Program-made: the position numbers and the translations under genes | Shown: positions 1-11,639 of the stretch, one piece after another | How the letters are laid out: each line of letters begins with the position of its first letter | Numbering within the stretch: the stretch's first letter is position 1 | NCBI GenBank assembly: GCA_036971475.1 | Contig: JBAIZL010000002.1 | Location: forward strand, 350,636,082 to 350,700,081 | DNA from: Prosapia bicincta | Taxonomy: Eukaryota > Arthropoda > Insecta > Hemiptera > Cercopidae | Length of the DNA stretch: 64,000 nucleotides | Direction: 5' to 3' | Notes under the pieces: model-generated | The model's input: only the letters and a program-made list of their open reading frames with translations | What the model was told of the DNA's origin: nothing | Database searches by the model: none

Positions 1-220
1 GGGAAATGGCGTTGTCTGACTTAGATCTACTCACTACCGGGGACATGAAGCAGCTATAACATTTGCAACACAAGTAATGTCTATTACAATTTTTAATAAT
101 GAGGCTGTAGCTAAAGACAGAGAAAATGTTAGTTCACGTAGGAAATGGCGCTGTCTGATTTAGACCTATTTTCTACTGGTGACAAGTAACCGCTATAACA
201 TATGCACCACCAGTTATGAT
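1..220 (+). repeat. ~139-bp satellite, left segment
   Basis: About 1.6 monomers of the satellite that fills 33,756-38,805, in the same orientation as its forward part. Shared landmarks are the GGGGACATGAAGCAGCTATA box near 38, the TAGCTAAAGACAGAGAAAATG box near 109, and the GGAAATGGCG box. The array begins mid-monomer, so it continues left of the window. It stops inside the monomer at GTTATGAT (213-220), and the rest of that monomer resumes at 33,756. Confidence 0.93.
213..220. other. Target-site duplication, left copy (GTTATGAT)
   Basis: It directly precedes the inverted-repeat terminus at 221 and is identical to 33,748-33,755. Most satellite monomers have GTAATGAT here, so the shared T is a private variant of the target monomer. 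Confidence 0.75.
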
Positions 221-1900
221 GGGTTGCGTTCAAATGACCAAATTTCATCTAACCAAACTGTACACACACAATTTACGCTGCCGTTAATTAACCAAATACG
301 CGACTTTCAAATAATCGTAATACACGGACTTTAAATAACCAAATACGCGCATTTCAAATAACCAAATACATCGACTTCAACTAAAAGAAATGTTGCGGGT
401 TATCGCTATGCCGCTCAGTAGGCGTTCAACGTACAACTTGAAGTTAATAAATAAATGGGAACTAATATTTCTATAAATATACAAACTTAGTAGTTATTAT
501 TACTACCTTTAAATTATTTCTCAACATTCTACGGTTTAACTTTATCGTTATTAAAATAAATGTAGTGCAGGGATATTATTAGGTTTGATTAGACCATAGA
601 TCGTAAAGTATCTTATTATAATTGTAAATAGTATACTTGAAAATCTTTTTGAATAATAAGTGTAATTTCAAAAACTATGGGAAATATGATACAGTTATTA
701 TTATTGTAAACAAATGCAGAATAAACAACATATTGAAACTGAAATAACTAACGTAATAAATATTTAAACATCGTGTTGAATAAAAGTGTAGTTGAAAACG
801 ATAATTAATATAATAAATTGATTGTTTTTCAAACGTTTTTAAAAATGATTCTAGATGTAAACAGCATAGCGATACCTTAATATTAAAGTAAACCAGTCAA
901 AGTAAAAGGTAAACTAGTCCTTCATCAAGGATCTACAATTTACAATACATTGTTATTAAGAAGAAAACTTGTCACGTTTCTTTTCATAAAACCATAAAGT
1001 AATTGGAAACAACTAAATATATTATCTATACCAATACCGTACATATTTTTCTCTTCTAATCTGTGTATATATAACTGAATATTTGTATGTATGTATGTAT
1101 GTATCTTATTATAATTGCAATAGTCTACTTAAACATCGTTTTAAACATTGAGTGTAATTTACAAAACGACAGTAATATGATGTAGTGTTTATATTTAAAA
1201 CAATTATAGATTTAATAAAATACTGACACCTAAATATTAACGTAATTAACAAATCGCCCATTATAGCCTCCTATCAAAACTAAAAAATGCATTATCCAAA
1301 ATGTACACACACACTTTACGCTGCCGTTAATTAACCAAATAATCGTAATACACGTACTTTAAATAACCAAATACGCGGATTTCAAATAACCAAATACACC
1401 GACTTCAAGTAAATTTAATATTACGGGTTATCTATATGCCACTCCGCAGGCGTTCAACGTACAAATTAAAGTTGAAATTGATAATTGTTGAGTAATATTT
1501 CTATAAATAATTTAAATTCGTGAAGAATGGCAGCGCAATTACAAAACTGTAAACAATATGATAAAGGTGATATCAGATTTATTTTAAAAGTAATTAACAC
1601 CTAATTAGTAAATCTGAAGTAGTCTTGTCTTTGCAAAGTTATTTGTATTAATGCCTTTAAATATTTTTTTAAAATTCTAATTTCTAAATTTATAGTTACT
1701 TGAGTAAATGTAATGGAGCAATATTTTTCGGTTTCATTATACCATAGATCATAAACATCTTTTTTATTTTAATATTTAAACATCGATTTAAAAATTAAGT
1801 GTAATAACAAAACGAAAGTAATATGGTGTAGCGATTATATTTAAAACAATTCTAGATTTTAAAAAATACCGAAACCTATATATTACCGTAAATAAATCAC
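221..1900 (+). repeat. Left inverted arm, ~1.6 tandem units of ~1.04 kb
   Basis: Unit 1 spans about 221-1,296. Unit 2 restarts with the same TGTACACACACA...CGCTGCCGTTAATTAACC segment (259 versus 1,302, period ~1,043) and is cut at 1,900 by the LTR element. Each unit carries a cluster of short repeats built on AACCAAATACGCG and AATCGTAATACACG. No open reading frame of note. The arm matches 31,855-33,747 in reverse complement. Confidence 0.88.
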
Positions 1901-2852
1901 TGTTGTGTCCCTGCAAGGGGTGCGACCAATGAAATACACACTTGAGTATAACAAGAATTTATTTCATAAAACAAATACAAGATTTTGCAATAAGTAAACT
2001 GAATAATTCGCGGTAAATTATAAAATAGTAGTTTCGTGCAAGAAATAATAATTTAATTATAAAATAGTAGTTTTGTACGAGAAATAGTAGGCGAATTAGG
2101 AAATAGAAGTTCGTACGAGAAATAATAGTATGTATGATATAATATTTGAATTTAAAAATGTAAATTAGTTTCACAGTGATTGAAACTGAAAAAGACCTAA
2201 GAAGAACTGGCGAGATTTTAACAAGAAATAGATGAAAACTAGACAAGAAATGGAGGAAAACTTGACAAGAACTGACTTTCCGCTCACGCTAGGTGTATAT
2301 ACAACTTATTTAGTTGACTTGTGCATTGTTCAATGATTACATCAAATGTTCTAGAATAAGGCTACTTGTTACATGGAAAATAACTAACGATTATATATTT
2401 AAGTTATTAGAAAGTTCCATCGGAAATGACACACATTGAACAATTATTTGAGTATTGACTTTGAGTTCCTTTTGTAGCCAGAATCATTTGAAAAACAAAA
2501 CGTTATATAGACAATTATTCTAATGTCATTTAAAATATAAGAAATTAATAAATTACAAAGTATCATACTTTACACATAATACATATTATGTAAATACATA
2601 ACATCGCCCATTATAGCTAATTCCTAAACCTAAAGCATGCAATAATCAGTGACACTATGTTTTAAAATAGATTGTTGTAAATATTAAAACTATTAAGTCT
2701 AAATTTTAAAAAATGTAAATAATGTATACAACTTCGTATATATGTGAATTGAATTACAATTTCAAAATTAGTTAATTAAGGTGTTATATCGTAATACGAG
2801 AAAGATATAGATTTTTAAAGCAGTTTAAAAAAGTATACGCCTTACAATGTCA
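1901..2852 (-). repeat. 3' LTR of the gypsy element
   Basis: Matches 9,570-10,628 in direct orientation, including the ACTTGAGTATAACAAGAATT segment, the TTCCGCTC..CGCTA segment, and TGTTCTAGAATAAGGCTAC. The inner limit is placed where similarity fades after GATATAGATTT. Small indels separate the two LTRs, so the insertion is not recent. Confidence 0.88.
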
Positions 2853-3033
2853 TTTGAGAGTTAAAAATCCTGTTCCACTTATTTGAGTATCATATAGTCC
2901 ATCTTTGTTACAATCTGTTGTAAAGTGACTGATAACATATAACCAGTGATTAATACTACTACATTTATATCACATTTCAACCTCTAGAAAATTAGTAATT
3001 CTAACATCTCATTTTTGGTACTGTTTGAGGATT

Positions 3034-4010
3034 TTAAAATAATTCACTTTCACAATGTCGTTGAGCATATGTGTTGAATGAGGGTGTTATTCGTGAACAT
3101 ATATAGGTGTTATTTAAAATTCTTTTACATTTTTCAATTGCATTTATAGGAGAATAAGTTAATTTATTGCTGCTGATAGCCAAATATTCTGTGCTGGGTT
3201 TAATGAACATGTAGGTATTAATATTACTTACAATTGGTAAAGGTACTACATTATATAAACATAATACTCCATTATCTGTTACTGGAACATAAATCACAAA
3301 TATTATTTTCGAATCCATATAATATACAGTTAATGATAATAAATCTATAAATGCATAAGCATATTGCCCATAGAGTGATAATGGATATGATGTACCTCTA
3401 GGTAAATAAGGTTTTGTGTGAAATAATTCATACATTAATTTTTGAGGTGTCAATATAAAAGGGTGAGGTATTTGTTGTTTAGCAAATTATATAGATTGTA
3501 TAGGATTTGTGGATTCTCTATTTATTTCAGTAAATATTAGTAAGGGTAAAGTGATGTGATCTTCAACTTTTTGTTGTAAACATTGTGTTTGTAATATGAA
3601 ATTTTTTGTTTTCATTAATGTTTGTATTATTTGTATGTTGTCATTCAATGTTTTTTCTGTTTGATGTAAACTTGTAAAGGTAATATTGAGATAGTTTATT
3701 GTAGTATGTGAGATTGTGTTTTTAATAGTTCGCTGATATCATGTTCATCTCTTTGTAGCTTGTTCAATGAGTCGATATAATAATCTGCGTCATCTGAACA
3801 TATTGTTCCTATCATGACCTTAAATATTTTTCCAATTGCGTTGAATAATCTTCGTTTTTGTCTATAACCAGTCGTATGTCCTACAAAATTTTTGAAAGTA
3901 GCATCTTGTTCTATTATGGTTGATTGTAATTGTATTAAAATATTAAATGATGTAGTACAAGGTGTTTGTTGATGAAATAAAGGGTCTTGACAAAGTTGTC
4001 CTCTTTATTG
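3034..4010 (-). pseudogene. Envelope (baculovirus F-like) gene remnant
   Basis: Open stretch 3,034-3,453 plus an upstream frame to ~4,010 resemble the insect errantivirus Env / baculovirus F family. That family is a membrane fusion glycoprotein acquired by insect gypsy elements. A basic furin-type cleavage motif lies near 3,850-3,865, followed by a segment typical of the fusion subunit. Frameshifts and stops near 3,454-3,500 and elsewhere break the frame, and no complete transmembrane C-terminus is open. It lies between integrase and the 3' LTR, the normal place for env. Family placement is by motif recall. Confidence 0.68.
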
Positions 4011-4621
4011 AAGAAAATATTCAAAACTGTGAAGTTTATTTTTTAATGATGTTACATTGAGATAAGTTATTAATTTTCAAGTGTATGAGTAAAATTTCAT
4101 TTTACCTATGTTTTCGTAGTATATACCTGATAATTTGTCCAAAGGAGTAATGGTATAACATTGCAATCAGTATCAATGTCTGCTTTTACGAAGCAGTGTA
4201 TCCTGGAACATATGCAAATTAATTCTATTTTTGTGTACTTTTAAATATCGTCTTTTATATTTTATTGTTATATAGACAGGTGAATCAATTCCTTTTATTT
4301 CATAAGGTCCTGTATATTAAGAAGTTAACCTCCTGAAAGTAGATGGTTGTGAGATTTCATTTTTAAATAGACGTAATTGCCGATTTTGTAATCTATAATT
4401 TGTGTAATTTTATCTTAATATTGTTTACTACTATGTTTTGCTTTCTTAATATTTTCTCTTACTATCTGATATTACCTATTTAATTTTATTTTTAAATCAG
4501 ATATTTAGCGTTATATGTGTAACGAAATTCTGGAGGTTGTGTTATCGATGTTGGTAGTATTGGTGAAAATCCAAAAACAAGTACATTTGGTATATATTTC
4601 GTTGTAAAATGTGGTGTTGTA

Positions 4622-5340
4622 TTATATGCGAAAATTGCCAGAGGGATCCATTGGTCCTAGTCTGTCTGTTCGTTGTTTGGTATAATGACGTATATATTCT
4701 ATAAATGTACGATGAGTACGTTCTAGAGCGCCGTTTGATTCAGGATGATAAGCTGTTGTTTGTATATGTTTTAATTTAATTAATTTTTCAATTGATTTAA
4801 ATAGATTAGATGTGAAGTACGTTCCTTGATCGGTTAGGATATGTTGTGGTAAACCAAATTTGCATGTAAAATTATTCACTAGTGTTTTGGCTACAGTTTC
4901 TGCTTCTCGGTTTGGCATTGGGAAAGCTTGTGAAAATTTTGTAAGATTATCTTGAATTGTAAGTAAATATTTATTACCTGATTCTGTTAATGTAAGAGGT
5001 CCGACGATGTCTAATGTAATTTTTTGAAAACTTTGTTCTGCCGTATCAGTTATTTTAATTGGTTGTTTTTTTCTTTTGTATCAATTTGTTTTGCTGACGT
5101 GATAAACATGTTTGTACGATATTGCGTACGTCTTGTTTCATATTAGGTCAATAATTTTATTGCTTAAGTTTTTTTGCAATCCGAAATGACCATTATGAGG
5201 AGATGAATGAAACTCGTCTAACAATTTTAAGATATCTTCTGATTTTGGAATTATTTGGTTACTATGACATATGTAAACTTTGATGTCATATTTTTGAGAA
5301 ATGTGTCTTAACATCGCACGATTTTAGGCCAAAATAATTT
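4622..5340 (-). pseudogene. Integrase of the gypsy element
   Basis: The catalytic core shows all three acidic blocks: LDIVGPL (~5,010), ILTDQGTYFTS (~4,830) and YHPESNGALERTHRTF (~4,725). An N-terminal HSSPHNGHFG segment (~5,195) fits the HHCC zinc-binding region. The stretch 4,622-4,918 is open; upstream parts need frame changes. Integrase normally joins element DNA to the host chromosome. It lies between RNase H and env, as in errantivirus-like elements. Confidence 0.9.
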
Positions 5341-5849
5341 ATCTTCTTGTAAAAGTTGTTATAATGTAATAGCATTAATTCCTTTTTTAATTAAAACATA
5401 TTTTAAAGTGAGTAAGGTATAAAATAAATCTGAATACTGTATTTTATCTTTAACGGTTGGTTTTGTCATGAGATAACAGTTAAGCTGTTTGTTATGAACT
5501 AGAGTCGTTACTTCTTAGACTTTAGGATGCAATTTACTTAGTTGAGATAAGTGATTTGTACTTTGAACTATTTGATAAATCGTTGAGTTTGCTGGAATTT
5601 GTAATCCTGTTGAAAGAGTTAGCCCAATGGAATTGTTTTTACAATTTAAAATGTTTTCATTTGTTTCTATAATGTTTTTATTAATTATTACTTTAGATTG
5701 ATAAGTTTGTAAAAAATTGTGTTGTATACATGTTTTGTATTTTTTCAGAAGTTTCGGATTTTCCGTCATCTATAGGTATTATTCTACTTAAAAAATTATA
5801 TTAAGTATTCTACTTAAGTACATTCGTATTGTGTTTTCCTGGTTTATAT

Positions 5850-7320
5850 TTAATTTATAAATCGTATTCTTCTAATATTAATCGAAATTTTACAAGTCGA
5901 GAGTCAGGATCTTTAACACTGAAGAGATAAGTTAGTGGTTTATGATCCGTATACATTATAATTAGTTTGCCATAAAGATGAGGTAGAAAATATTTTGTTG
6001 CCCATGTTATTGCTTAATGTTTTTTTTTTCTATCGTGTAATAATTTCCTTCAGCTGCATTCAGAGTTCGAGATACATACGCTACAGGTAAATCATTTGAC
6101 AATTCACCTTGAGATAATATCCAGATATTGCGAATGATGAAGGGTCTGTTGTTAAAATAAGTGTTTTAATAAAACCCGGATATTGTAAAATCGGTTCAGA
6201 TGTTAATTTATGTTTTAATGTTTCAAAAGCTAATTGTTGTTTTTCTGTCCAGTTAAATTGTACATTTTTCTTTGTTAATTCTGTCAATGATTTTGCTATT
6301 AAAGCAAATTCTTTTATAAATCGTCTATAATAATTACAAAGACCTAAAAATGCTTGGATATGATTTAATGTTTCTGGAATTGGGTAATTTTTTACAACAG
6401 TGACTCTTTCTGGATTAGGTTTTACATCATATTCTGTAATTTGATGTCCTAAAAATATTACTTCTTTTCGTAAAAATTCGCATTTATCAGGTTGAACTCG
6501 CAAGTGGTTGTCCTTTAGTCGTTGAAATACTTGTTTAAGTTTTGCATTATGATCTAATAGATCTGTTCCATCTACTACTATATCGTCCATATAAACAAAA
6601 CATTTACTACCTTGTAATCCTGATAGTACAGTGTTCATTAATCTTTGAAATGTTGCAGGTGCATTTTTTAGTCCAAAATGCATTCTGTTAAACTGATAAT
6701 GACCTAAGTCGGTGGAAAAAGCAGTTTTAGGAGCGTCTTCTTTTTTAATTTTTACGCTATGAAAACCTGAATAGCAGTCTAAACAACTGAAATATTTTGC
6801 GTGTCCTAATTGATCTAAAATATCGGTAATGTTTGGTAAAGGAAAAGCATTATGTATTGTTCGAGCATTTAATCCGCGATAATCTACTACAACGCTCCAT
6901 TTCCTTTTTCCTGTTGCATCATTTTTTTAAGGAACTACCCATATTGGTGCTGACCATTGAGAGGTTGAATCGGAAATAATATTTTGTTCAAGCATATCGT
7001 TCATTTGTTTATGAACTTCTGCTTTATGAACTTCCGGGTATCGATATGTCTTTGTCGCTATAGGAACGTCTGTTGACGTTTTAATTTCGTGTTCAATTAA
7101 ATTTGTTTCTGGTAACTCTCCATCCAAATTAAAAATTGAATTTAATTTTGCGCAAAGTTTTAAAAATGATTGTCTTTCTTCTGAATTTAAATGTTTGAGT
7201 CGTAAGAACTTTTTAAGTTCTTTAATACTATCATGTATAGTGTTCGCTCGAATAATAGGTGAGTTATAATACGTTTTGTTATCTGAAATATCTGTTTCGT
7301 GTTGTACTGGAAGAGGTTCT
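5850..7320 (-). pseudogene. Reverse transcriptase / RNase H of the gypsy element
   Basis: The RT start includes the IATKTYRYPEVHK segment and SQWSAPIWVVP (~6,930-7,030). The fingers/palm part has FGLKNAPATFQRLM and catalytic YMDDIVV (~6,585), then FLGHQITE and the AFLGLCNYYRRFI connection. RNase H follows with an ILTTDPSS segment and, in a shifted frame to ~5,855, YTDHKPLTYLF. The order matches Ty3/gypsy Pol. At least two frame changes (near 6,100 and 6,690-6,930) and stops break it, so it cannot encode an active enzyme. It would copy the RNA genome into DNA in cytoplasmic particles. Confidence 0.93.
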
Positions 7321-7847
7321 TAAGTTACTTTAACATATGTCTATGTGTATAGAGATACAGTATCATCCTACCCTAACTTGTTACTTTGTGAACACATACT
7401 TCTGCACTGTTTAATTCCATTGCTTGTAATGACATTGTTATCTTACTAAAGTATTTCTGATTAGCATATGAAAAACGATAACAATTGAAGTTACCCAGCA
7501 TTTATTAAAGGTACATTATTAGGGTAGTAGGGTAATAAATTAGTGACAAGGATGAAAAACATGATATAGGTTTTGCTGAATTCCGCCCACTTGTCTCTTA
7601 AGCTACCATAGTCTTAGTAAATTGGGCCAACTATCAAATACATTGAATATTTTAGTATCTTTATACGTCTGTTTCAACTGATCATACCCATTTGATTGAA
7701 ATTTACTTTCTATAGTGCATTACGATGGAAAATTTAACTGCAAAGTAGAGTAAGTACTGTACATTTACTTTCAATTGAAAGAATATTTATTTTTAATTAT
7801 TCATATTCATTCATTATTTATGTAAATTCCAAACACTCATATTATTA

Positions 7848-8253
7848 TTTTAAGTATCATAATTATCTGCCATTCCTAGAATTGTCACATTATTTGTTGA
7901 CACGTTTCAGAGAACTTCCGTCAGTTAGAACTTCTTATGAATTGTTCTTCCCTGCATTGGAATCGTCTTTTATCGTCTTTGATCTATTCAATATTTACCT
8001 CATACCGGTTCCTTCTATCCAACGTTTAACCTATACTTCCTACCGGTTTTATACTGCTACATCGAGTAGGCGCAACCGGTATGATGTATATGTTAACTAG
8101 ATCAAAGAGGGGCACGATTAGATAACATATAAAAGACGATTCCGCTACAAAAAAAATCGCTTCAAAAAAATTTCTGGCCGATGGAGTTTCTCCGAAACGC
8201 ATCAAGGAATAATGTGACAGCGCTAGAAATGGTAGGTAATTACGATACTCAAA
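7848..8253. mobile_element. Palindromic MITE inside gypsy pol
   Basis: Ends are inverted: AAGTATCATAATTATCTGCC at the left pairs with GGTAGGTAATTACGATACT at the right, followed by TGTCACATTATT on both arms. Pairing continues inward (GGAATCGTCTTTTAT; CATACCGG/CCGGTATG), making a near-complete foldback of ~400 bp. No coding capacity. It lies in the 1.1-kb stretch that separates protease from RT. Confidence 0.8.
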
Positions 8254-8441
8254 ATAAGAATATAAATCCCAGAGGAAAAACAGAAGATTATCGTAGTACT
8301 CATGATATTTTCATATATATTACAGAGTAGTTTCTCTGTATCATGGGTGTACCAAATGTACTGTATTGTTGTCAGTTTTTATTGTAATACTATCAGTTTT
8401 AAATACATAAATTCTCTGACTTCTATGTCGTAACATATTAT

Positions 8442-8624
8442 CTAAAGATAACATATGTCGTCCGTAGTATTGAGAACCGTATTTAAAGCTTTTGAATTAG
8501 CATCTATTTTGATTATTGATGAAGCTAAATGTATTCCGTTGTGAAGCATTGTTTTAGAAATCAATCCTTGCTTAATTTCAGGATTATTTATAACTACGTC
8601 AATATCAGTCTCTCTTCTAGTCAT
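8442..8624 (-). pseudogene. Protease-RT linker of gypsy pol
   Basis: 60-residue open stretch ending in LNTTDD, a motif found at the protease-RT linker in insect gypsy/17.6-type Pol proteins. It follows the protease and is separated from the RT start (~7,320) by ~1.1 kb of unrelated sequence that includes a palindromic MITE. Confidence 0.6.
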
Positions 8625-8682
8625 TAAACATGGTAAACATTCAGCTTTTGTTTGAAGTGGTTCTAAAGGTATTATATGCTCG

Positions 8683-9054
8683 TTATATATTATTAAGGTG
8701 AGTTGTATAATCTAATTGGCAGTCATATGTTCTTAAAAAGTCATTTCCTATTACTCCATCTGTAGATAGTAAAATTGAATCGTCATCAAAGTTTCTAAAT
8801 GTTTGATTCATTGTTTCATTATTTATTAAGATGTTAAAATCACAAGTTACTATAGTTTTTATTGTACCATGAGCTATACCATATACCATTAATGTATTAA
8901 TGAAATCGGATTTTTTTGTTATTGTTCTTATGTCGCTACCAGTGTCTACAAGAAATGAAAAATATTTTATAACATCTATTTGTTTAATTGGTAAGATGAC
9001 AGTATAACAACTGTTGAATGCCTTTCTAACCTCATTACTGTGTGGAAGATACAC
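8683..9054 (-). pseudogene. Retroviral-type aspartic protease domain
   Basis: 123-residue open stretch with the active-site motif FLVDTGSDI near residues 34-42 and a downstream GVIGNDFLRTYDCQLDY segment matching the C-terminal part of gypsy proteases (flap, then GxDFL). Its role would be cleaving the Gag-Pol polyprotein. It lies just after the gag remnant, in the expected order. The upstream junction to gag is broken. Confidence 0.82.
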
Positions 9055-9269
9055 ACTTTTAAAAATTAGTTTTGAGTCTTAAATATAATTATTTTTATAA
9101 TGTCTATATGTGTCAATTTTATCTTGTGTTTCCTGAGTCCTCAGTAACTAGGAAAACTTCCACGTTTTTTGACTCATTATGTTTGTTAAAGAAAGATGTT
9201 GTTTATAAATGTTTCGGAGGTTGTTGAAATCGTGTTGAATCATTCTTTTGACATTGTTGTTGTTCGTTG

Positions 9270-9340
9270 AATATTCCTTTACGACATTCTTCTCTAGTAT
9301 GTCCCTAAATTTTACAATATTTGCAGTGTTTTGGCATTGA
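9270..9340 (-). pseudogene. Gag nucleocapsid zinc knuckle remnant
   Basis: A minus-strand frame shows a C-X2-C-X3-G-H-X4-C zinc knuckle (CKYCKI-stop-GHTREEC) with a stop codon inside it. Only ~230 bp separate it from the 5' LTR, so matrix and capsid are missing. The element is thus gag-deleted as well as mutated. This knuckle normally binds RNA at the C-terminal end of Gag. Confidence 0.7.
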
Positions 9341-9544
9341 ACTGTTTGTAGAAGGTGTAACCATATGCGTTCTGTGTCTTGCAAAAGCATTTTGTGTTTC
9401 TGGAATCCTCGTCAGTATCCTTGTTGGGATGTCTTCTTTGGAATGTCCTCTTATCTTCTGTTATCCTTGTCTAGGAATCCTTACTTCGAATCCCTCTTCT
9501 GGGATCTTGTCTACGAATCCTTTCTTCGAATGCCTCTTCTGTGA

Positions 9545-9562
9545 TCCGACCGCTGCCACCAA
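9545..9562 (-). other. Candidate primer-binding site beside the 5' LTR
   Basis: On the minus strand, a few bases after the 5' LTR, the sequence reads TGGTGGCAGCGGTCGGAT. TGG starts at this place are typical of tRNA-primed LTR elements. The matching tRNA was not identified. Imperfect GGATTC-rich ~40-bp repeats follow at 9,400-9,545, where gag should begin. Confidence 0.5.
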
Positions 9563-9569
9563 TTAAATG

Positions 9570-10628
9570 TGATGTGTCCCTGTGTTTGCAAGGGGTGCGG
9601 TCAATGAAACACGCACTTGAGTATAACAAGAATTTATTTGATAAAAAAAATACAAGATTTTGCAATAGGTAAAGTGAATAGTTCGCGTAGTACGAGAAAT
9701 AGTAGGTAAATTATAAAATAGTAGTTTAATACGAGAAATAGTAGGCGAATTAAGGAATAGAAGTTCGTACGAGAAATAATAATGTGTATGATATAGTATA
9801 TGAATTTAAAGATGTAAATTAGTTTTACAGTGATTGAAACTAAAAAAGACTTAACAAGAACTGGCGAGATTTTAACAAGAACTAGACGAAAACTAGTTAA
9901 GAACTGGAGGAAAACTAGGAAAGAACTGGAGGAAAACTTGACAAGAACTGACTTTCCGCTCGCGCTAAGTGTACATATAACTTATTGAGTTCTTGTACAT
10001 TGTTCAATGATTACATCAAATGTTCTAGAATAAGGCTACGTGTTACATGGAAAATAACTAACGTTTAAATATTTAAGTTAATAGAAAGTTCCATCGGAAA
10101 TGACACACATTGAACAATTATCTCAGTATTGACTTTGAGTTACTTTTGTAGCCTGAATCATTTGAAAAACTAAACGTTATACAGACAATTATACTAATGT
10201 CATTTAAAATATAAGAAATTAATAAATCACATAGTATCATATTTCATACATAATACATATTATGTGAATACATAACATCGCCAATTATAGCTAATTCCTA
10301 AACCTAAAGTATGCATTAATCAGTGAAACTATGTTTTAAAATGGATTTTTGTAAATATTAAAACTATTAAGTCTAAATTTTAAAAAATGTAAATAATCTA
10401 ATGTGCATATTATGTGAATACATAACATCGCCAATTATAGTTAACATACATATGTGAATTTAATTGCGATTTCAAAATTAGTTACGGTGTTAAAATATCA
10501 TAATAATTAAATACTTTTGACCCGGCAATATGATATAGCCTAATGAAAGACATATTTTTAAATTGCTTAACGATATAGATTTGTAAAGCAATTTAATAAA
10601 ATGCACTTCCTTATAAAATACAGTATCA
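9570..10628 (-). repeat. 5' LTR of the gypsy element
   Basis: Direct repeat of 1,901-2,852. Near 10,400-10,440 it holds an extra internal duplication of TATTATGTGAATACATAACATCGCC, absent from the other LTR, so it is slightly longer. Confidence 0.88.
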
Positions 10629-11639
10629 TTGCCCTTGGGTTATAAATAGCCTGTCTATGCCTTTTTCACTCTGTACCTTAAACATTTTAAAGCTTTAAGG
10701 GTACAGCGCTCTCCGAAAGGTTATAGTTTATTGCAGCTTTCACCCATGACTAATGTTTTCAAAGGCATGATTTTTACGGTCCGTCAGTAAATGTGAAATT
10801 ATTGCCCAACAAAAAGGCTTAAGACCTTTTGTATACTTACATCTGTATAGTGTGGTAAAACTGCAGGAGGTAGCCGATGCTAGGAATTGCTGTTAGAAAT
10901 ATCTGTCAGCAAAGGTTTTCGTATTTCCAATTAAGTTTCAGTGTGAGAAGCGTTCCGTAATGACCACACCACTGTACATGGGGTGAGGTTTATTGTAATT
11001 GTGAAATAAGATAATAATAATAGTTTTCATGTGTATAAACTACTAAAAATAGTCTCTTTTATTTGTTGTGTTTGTTTTGAATTTGTTAAAATACAAAATC
11101 GTTAATTGTATGGAAATAAGTTACCATAGTCTCAAATGAACCAAAAATGCTTGCACAGATCTGTGAACATCGGTGTTATGCACTTGTGTAGGCAGTAAAC
11201 GTCATTAGAGCTTATAACAAAAGTATTTTCCATTTAACCAATTGTAAAATAATTTTAGAATAAATTCTCAAGTGTTTTAAGTATAAGGGAATAATATCAA
11301 TGCTAGTATTTACGTTCCCCTTGTAGCATTTCCAGTTCAAGGACCGCGTAGTATCATATTCAGTTATAATTACATACTTGAGTAACACACTTTGAGCACA
11401 ATTTAATCACATTTTGAAATGAATTTGACAAACAACATTTCCTTCGAAAACTAGATATTTTTGTTTTAGAAATAGATGGTTGATTAGAAACTTATAGTTG
11501 TTGTAAAAACCTGCTGCAAACTCCATTGTAAACGTGGCTCAAGACTGGTGATCATCGACCTTAGAATTTATTGGAGACATACGCCTACACAGTACAATTT
11601 ACTAGCACGCCCCATGGCGACTTCACTCTTTTAAAATTC
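10629..11639. other. No gene recognised
   Basis: AT-rich, with no long frame and no clear repeat structure. It follows the 5' LTR. Confidence 0.5.

Larger units (their letters stand above)
1901..10628 (-). mobile_element. Ty3/gypsy LTR retrotransposon with env (insect endogenous-retrovirus type), degenerate
   Basis: Two direct repeats of ~950-1,050 bp flank a minus-strand gag-PR-RT-RNaseH-IN-env order, which is that of insect errantivirus-like gypsy elements. The left repeat is the 3' LTR and the right the 5' LTR. Both begin TG(T/A)TGTGTCCC on the plus strand. The body has many stops and frameshifts, almost no gag, and a ~1.1-kb non-retroviral stretch (7,330-8,440) between protease and RT. 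It interrupts unit 2 of the left foldback arm, so it arrived after that arm existed. No convincing target duplication was found, and the outer LTR limits may be off by several bases. Confidence 0.88.

Noticed and set aside
9321..9566. 81-codon plus-strand frame
   Set aside because: Antisense to the zinc-knuckle and GGATTC-repeat leader of the gypsy element.
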